Assembly (NCBI GenBank): GCA_026874595.1
Contig: CM049316.1
Coordinates: 24,139,839-24,203,838, forward strand
Reading direction: 5' to 3'
DNA from: Sipunculus nudus
Taxonomy: Eukaryota > Annelida > Sipuncula > Golfingiida > Sipunculidae
DNA: 64,000 bases
Under the pieces are notes generated by a model. It was not told where the DNA came from. It made no database searches and was given only the letters and a program-made list of their open reading frames with translations. The position numbers and the translations under genes are program-made. This document shows, in pieces, positions 61,603-64,000 of this stretch; the first letter of the stretch is position 1, and each line of letters begins with the position of its first letter.

Positions 61603-62451
61603 ATGCTCAAGCATGTCACCAGGGTACTGAGAAGCACGAGTGCAGAAAGGGCGGCAGAGAAAGAACCTTTGGCTGCAACCAGTGGCTCAACCCAGGTGAG
61701 CGATAATACAGGTCCGTCTGCAACTCTAAACCCCCAAGCCCAACCTTCCCAACAAAAAAGCACCGCGCCTCAAATTGATGGTTCCTCGAGCGGAAATGTA
61801 AGACTTTCTGACCCAAATGATCCAACCCTGGCTGAAATTGTACAAAAATTATCAAACCAAATTGATGAATTACAAGAGGAAATGGCTGAGATGAAAAATG
61901 AGAATAAGAAACTAAAGGCTAAGGTAGATAAATTAGAAGAACATTCAAAGAGAGATAATTTGATATTTCATGGTATTGATGAAGATGATGGTAATGAATC
62001 ATGGGCCGACTGTGAACGCAAAGTAAAAAATGTCATTCGGGAAGAAATGAAACTAGAGGACGAGAACATAGAGATCGAAAGGGCCCACCGGTTGCCTTGG
62101 AAAATTCCTGGAAAACCAAGGCCCATTATTGCTAAGTTTGGGAGATTCAAACAAAGGGAAACAGTCCTAGGGCAAGCCCGTCGAGAATTGAAGAAGATTG
62201 GATCTGATGTTTATGTACAAGAAGACTTTAGCGAGAGGGTCAGAGAGGCCAGAAGACACTTGCGAGCAAAACTCACAGAAGCTAAGGAGAGTGACAGTAG
62301 CATCAAAGGAAAACTGAAATATGATAAACTGATCATGGGGGGTGAAGTGTTTGTGTGGGATGAAAACAGTAAATATGTAAAATGTATTAGAAGTAGGGGT
62401 GAGGGAAATGACTATACAACTGTAAACACAACACATGATGAATCTGCTTAA
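61603..62451 (+). CDS. LINE ORF1 protein (L1 ORF1p-like, RNA-binding chaperone)
   Basis: 282 aa from ATG at 61603. A low-complexity N-terminal region (1-72) is followed by a coiled coil at about 76-115 (IVQKLSNQIDELQEEMAEMK...). An RRM-like segment spans about 117-181, with NLIFHGI and RPIIAKF as its two RNP-like strands. A C-terminal domain spans about 184-256 (ARRELKKIGSDVYVQEDFSE). This matches the trimeric ORF1p of L1-type elements, which binds element RNA. The frame is intact. Confidence 0.9.
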   Translation: MLKHVTRVLRSTSAERAAEKEPLAATSGSTQVSDNTGPSATLNPQAQPSQQKSTAPQIDGSSSGNVRLSDPNDPTLAEIVQKLSNQIDELQEEMAEMKNENKKLKAKVDKLEEHSKRDNLIFHGIDEDDGNESWADCERKVKNVIREEMKLEDENIEIERAHRLPWKIPGKPRPIIAKFGRFKQRETVLGQARRELKKIGSDVYVQEDFSERVREARRHLRAKLTEAKESDSSIKGKLKYDKLIMGGEVFVWDENSKYVKCIRSRGEGNDYTTVNTTHDESA

Positions 62452-62847
62452 AGGTCAGGCCAGGGTCGCAAAAAGATCAAATATAATATCATTCAGAAAA
62501 ACTCATGTAAACAAAATATTGTGAGTGATTCTATAAGTATAAAGGAGGATGCAGATTTAGTATGTAATAAGGATTATATTGTGTGTGATAATTCTCTTAA
62601 TATTCGTAGTACAGATTCAGGTAATTTACTGTTTTCTCATTTAAGGTTTGCACTTGAAGATGATGAAGCACCATCTTTCTTTCCGGCACTGCACACTAAT
62701 ACTAACCATGATCATAATAATGGTGAGGATGATGATGCACGACTAACAGGAAAACTGACCATTCACACAGGTGAGTTAACAACACCTTGTTCTTATATTC
62801 ATTCTTTATTATCCACTGAACAGGTAAGCACATCTCTACAAAATTAA
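62452..62847 (+). other. Open linker between LINE ORF1 and endonuclease
   Basis: Stop-free in the ORF1/ORF2 register after the ORF1 TAA, with no ATG, ending at TAA 62845-62847. It is rich in Asp, Asn and Ser and has no domain recognised. It is probably the N-terminal leader of ORF2, reached by readthrough or reinitiation, or an open segment broken by the last stop. Confidence 0.5.
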
Positions 62848-64000
62848 CCGAGTATTAAAATAAATGATTCAAAATCTAAAGAAGCACCAAACAAAGTTCT
62901 TAAATTAATTTCTTGGAATGCTGGAGGACTAAAATCAAAATTACATTTGTCAGAATTTAGGCAAATGGTTGCACAGTGTGATATTTTATGTATTCTTGAG
63001 ACATGGGCTACTATTTCAGATGATTTTGCCAGGTATTTTAATGATTTCCTCTGTTTTAGTAAAGCAAGAGATCAGATTTCAAGAGGGGGGGGGGGGGTCC
63101 TCGTGTGCATACGTAAACACTGTAGTTTAAAAATTTTGAAGGTTCTTAAATATATAGACATGATAGCATTAATATTGGATGGTAATACTTTTAATTTAAA
63201 AAAGGACATATTGTTGGTGTGTGCATATATTGCACCAGAGGGCTCTCCGATATATAACCACGTTGATGAAAATGATGGAATTTTGAGATTGGAAAATATT
63301 ATAATTCAAATACTTTCTCAGTATGGAGATTTAAGCATTGTTATAATGGGAGATCTAAATGCAAGAATTGGTAATCTACCAGATTTTATTGAAAATGATG
63401 ATTTAAAATTCATTGGTATAGAGAATGTATATCCTACTGATCAATTTGTCATTAATAGAAGTACTAGAGATGGTAAAACAAATAGGTTTGGATTTTCCCT
63501 TCAAAACCTTTGCTGTTCACTAAATGTTCATATATTAAATGGCAGAGTTGCCCCAGATTTAAATGGTGAGTACACATGTTTTACTTATGCAGGACAAAGT
63601 GTTGTGGATTATATTCTAGTCAGCACAGACCTTTATGGTTTTGTCAATTCTTTTCTTGTATCAACTTTAGATATATCTGATCACTTACCAATAATATGTT
63701 CCATGAATGTTAAATCAAAAGACAGTGTAAAACATTTAGGACAGGATATGCATGTAAATCCATGGGTAAAATACAAATTTAAAATAAGTGATATAAGAAA
63801 AATACATCTAATGCTAGAACAACCTGATTGTCACAGATACCAGCAGTTATTTTACCAGTGTTCTGATAATGATGTGGATGCTGCAGTAAAGCAACTTATA
63901 AATATATTTAGATGTATAGTAGTTGAATGTAAGGGTAATAAGCATAAAGATGGAGATGGTTTGGTTCAACCTGATTGGTGGGATGAAACTTGTACGAATG
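62848..64000 (+). CDS. LINE ORF2 start: APE-type endonuclease domain (partial)
   Basis: Open from 62848 to the window end (384 codons), in register with ORF1. Endonuclease/exonuclease/phosphatase motifs appear in order: SWNAGGL (62911), ILETW with the metal-binding Glu at 62998, MGDLNARIG (63346), VVDYILVS (63601) and ISDHLPI with the catalytic Asp-His pair at 63679-63684. The domain ends near 63710 and is followed by a linker towards the reverse transcriptase. A run of 13 G at 63085-63097 encodes Gly and keeps frame. No ATG lies between the preceding TAA and the first motif. Confidence 0.92.

Larger units (their letters stand above)
61316..64000 (+). mobile_element. LINE (L1/Tx1-like non-LTR retrotransposon), 5' complete, runs off window
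   Basis: It begins where homology to the left edge copy stops (61315, matching 5935). It carries a short 2A-like ORF, a coiled-coil ORF1 and an APE-type endonuclease; the reverse transcriptase and 3' tail lie beyond the window. All frames share one register, separated by TAA at 61585, 62449 and 62845. The copy looks young, because ORF1 and the endonuclease are free of frameshifts. Confidence 0.92.

Overview
The window is from an animal nuclear genome: split genes with GT/AG introns, an AT-rich non-coding majority, abundant microsatellites, a tRNA-derived SINE, non-LTR retrotransposons and terminal-inverted-repeat (TIR) elements. A L1/Tx1-type LINE carrying a 2A-like peptide and a BRICHOS-type peptide precursor both fit a marine invertebrate, most likely a lophotrochozoan (mollusc, annelid or relative). 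This is inference; no phylogenetic marker is present.

The only well-supported host genes are on the minus strand. A six-exon gene (CDS 45209 down to 38784, 309 aa) encodes a type II membrane BRICHOS precursor that ends in a furin-type site (RTKR) and a 71-residue, strongly cationic, 8-cysteine peptide. This is the architecture of the arenicin class of antimicrobial peptides, but with a much larger core peptide. A second, 5'-truncated copy (exons 5 and 6 only, 33115 to 28521) keeps an intact peptide exon with all eight cysteines at identical spacing. It is cut off at exon 5 by a degenerate gag-like retroelement fragment.

The 3' flank of the truncated copy has been split. Its downstream part lies at 7005-8370 and its upstream part starts near 28255, while the same sequence is continuous at 37455-38560 behind the intact gene. 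Most of the intervening ~20 kb is an 18.8-kb structure with TIRs (8378-27155). Inside it are satellite 1 (about 8505-17070, with a palindrome and a CTCF-like motif in every unit), satellite 2 (18231-20620, a 77-bp unit with a telomere-like core), a nested TA-flanked TIR element (20623-22979), a degenerate E-box-rich repeat region, and satellite 3 (about 25990-27000).

The two edges of the window are copies of each other. Positions 1-5935 recur at 52646-61315 in direct orientation. The right copy has gained a 2.76-kb TIR element (58304-61063) and a LINE whose 5' end lies at 61316 and which runs off the window. The left copy serves as the empty site for both insertions. The LINE has a short 2A-like peptide ORF, a coiled-coil ORF1 and an APE-type endonuclease, all in one reading frame separated by three TAA stops. 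The remainder is intergenic DNA with microsatellites and fragments of older repeats.
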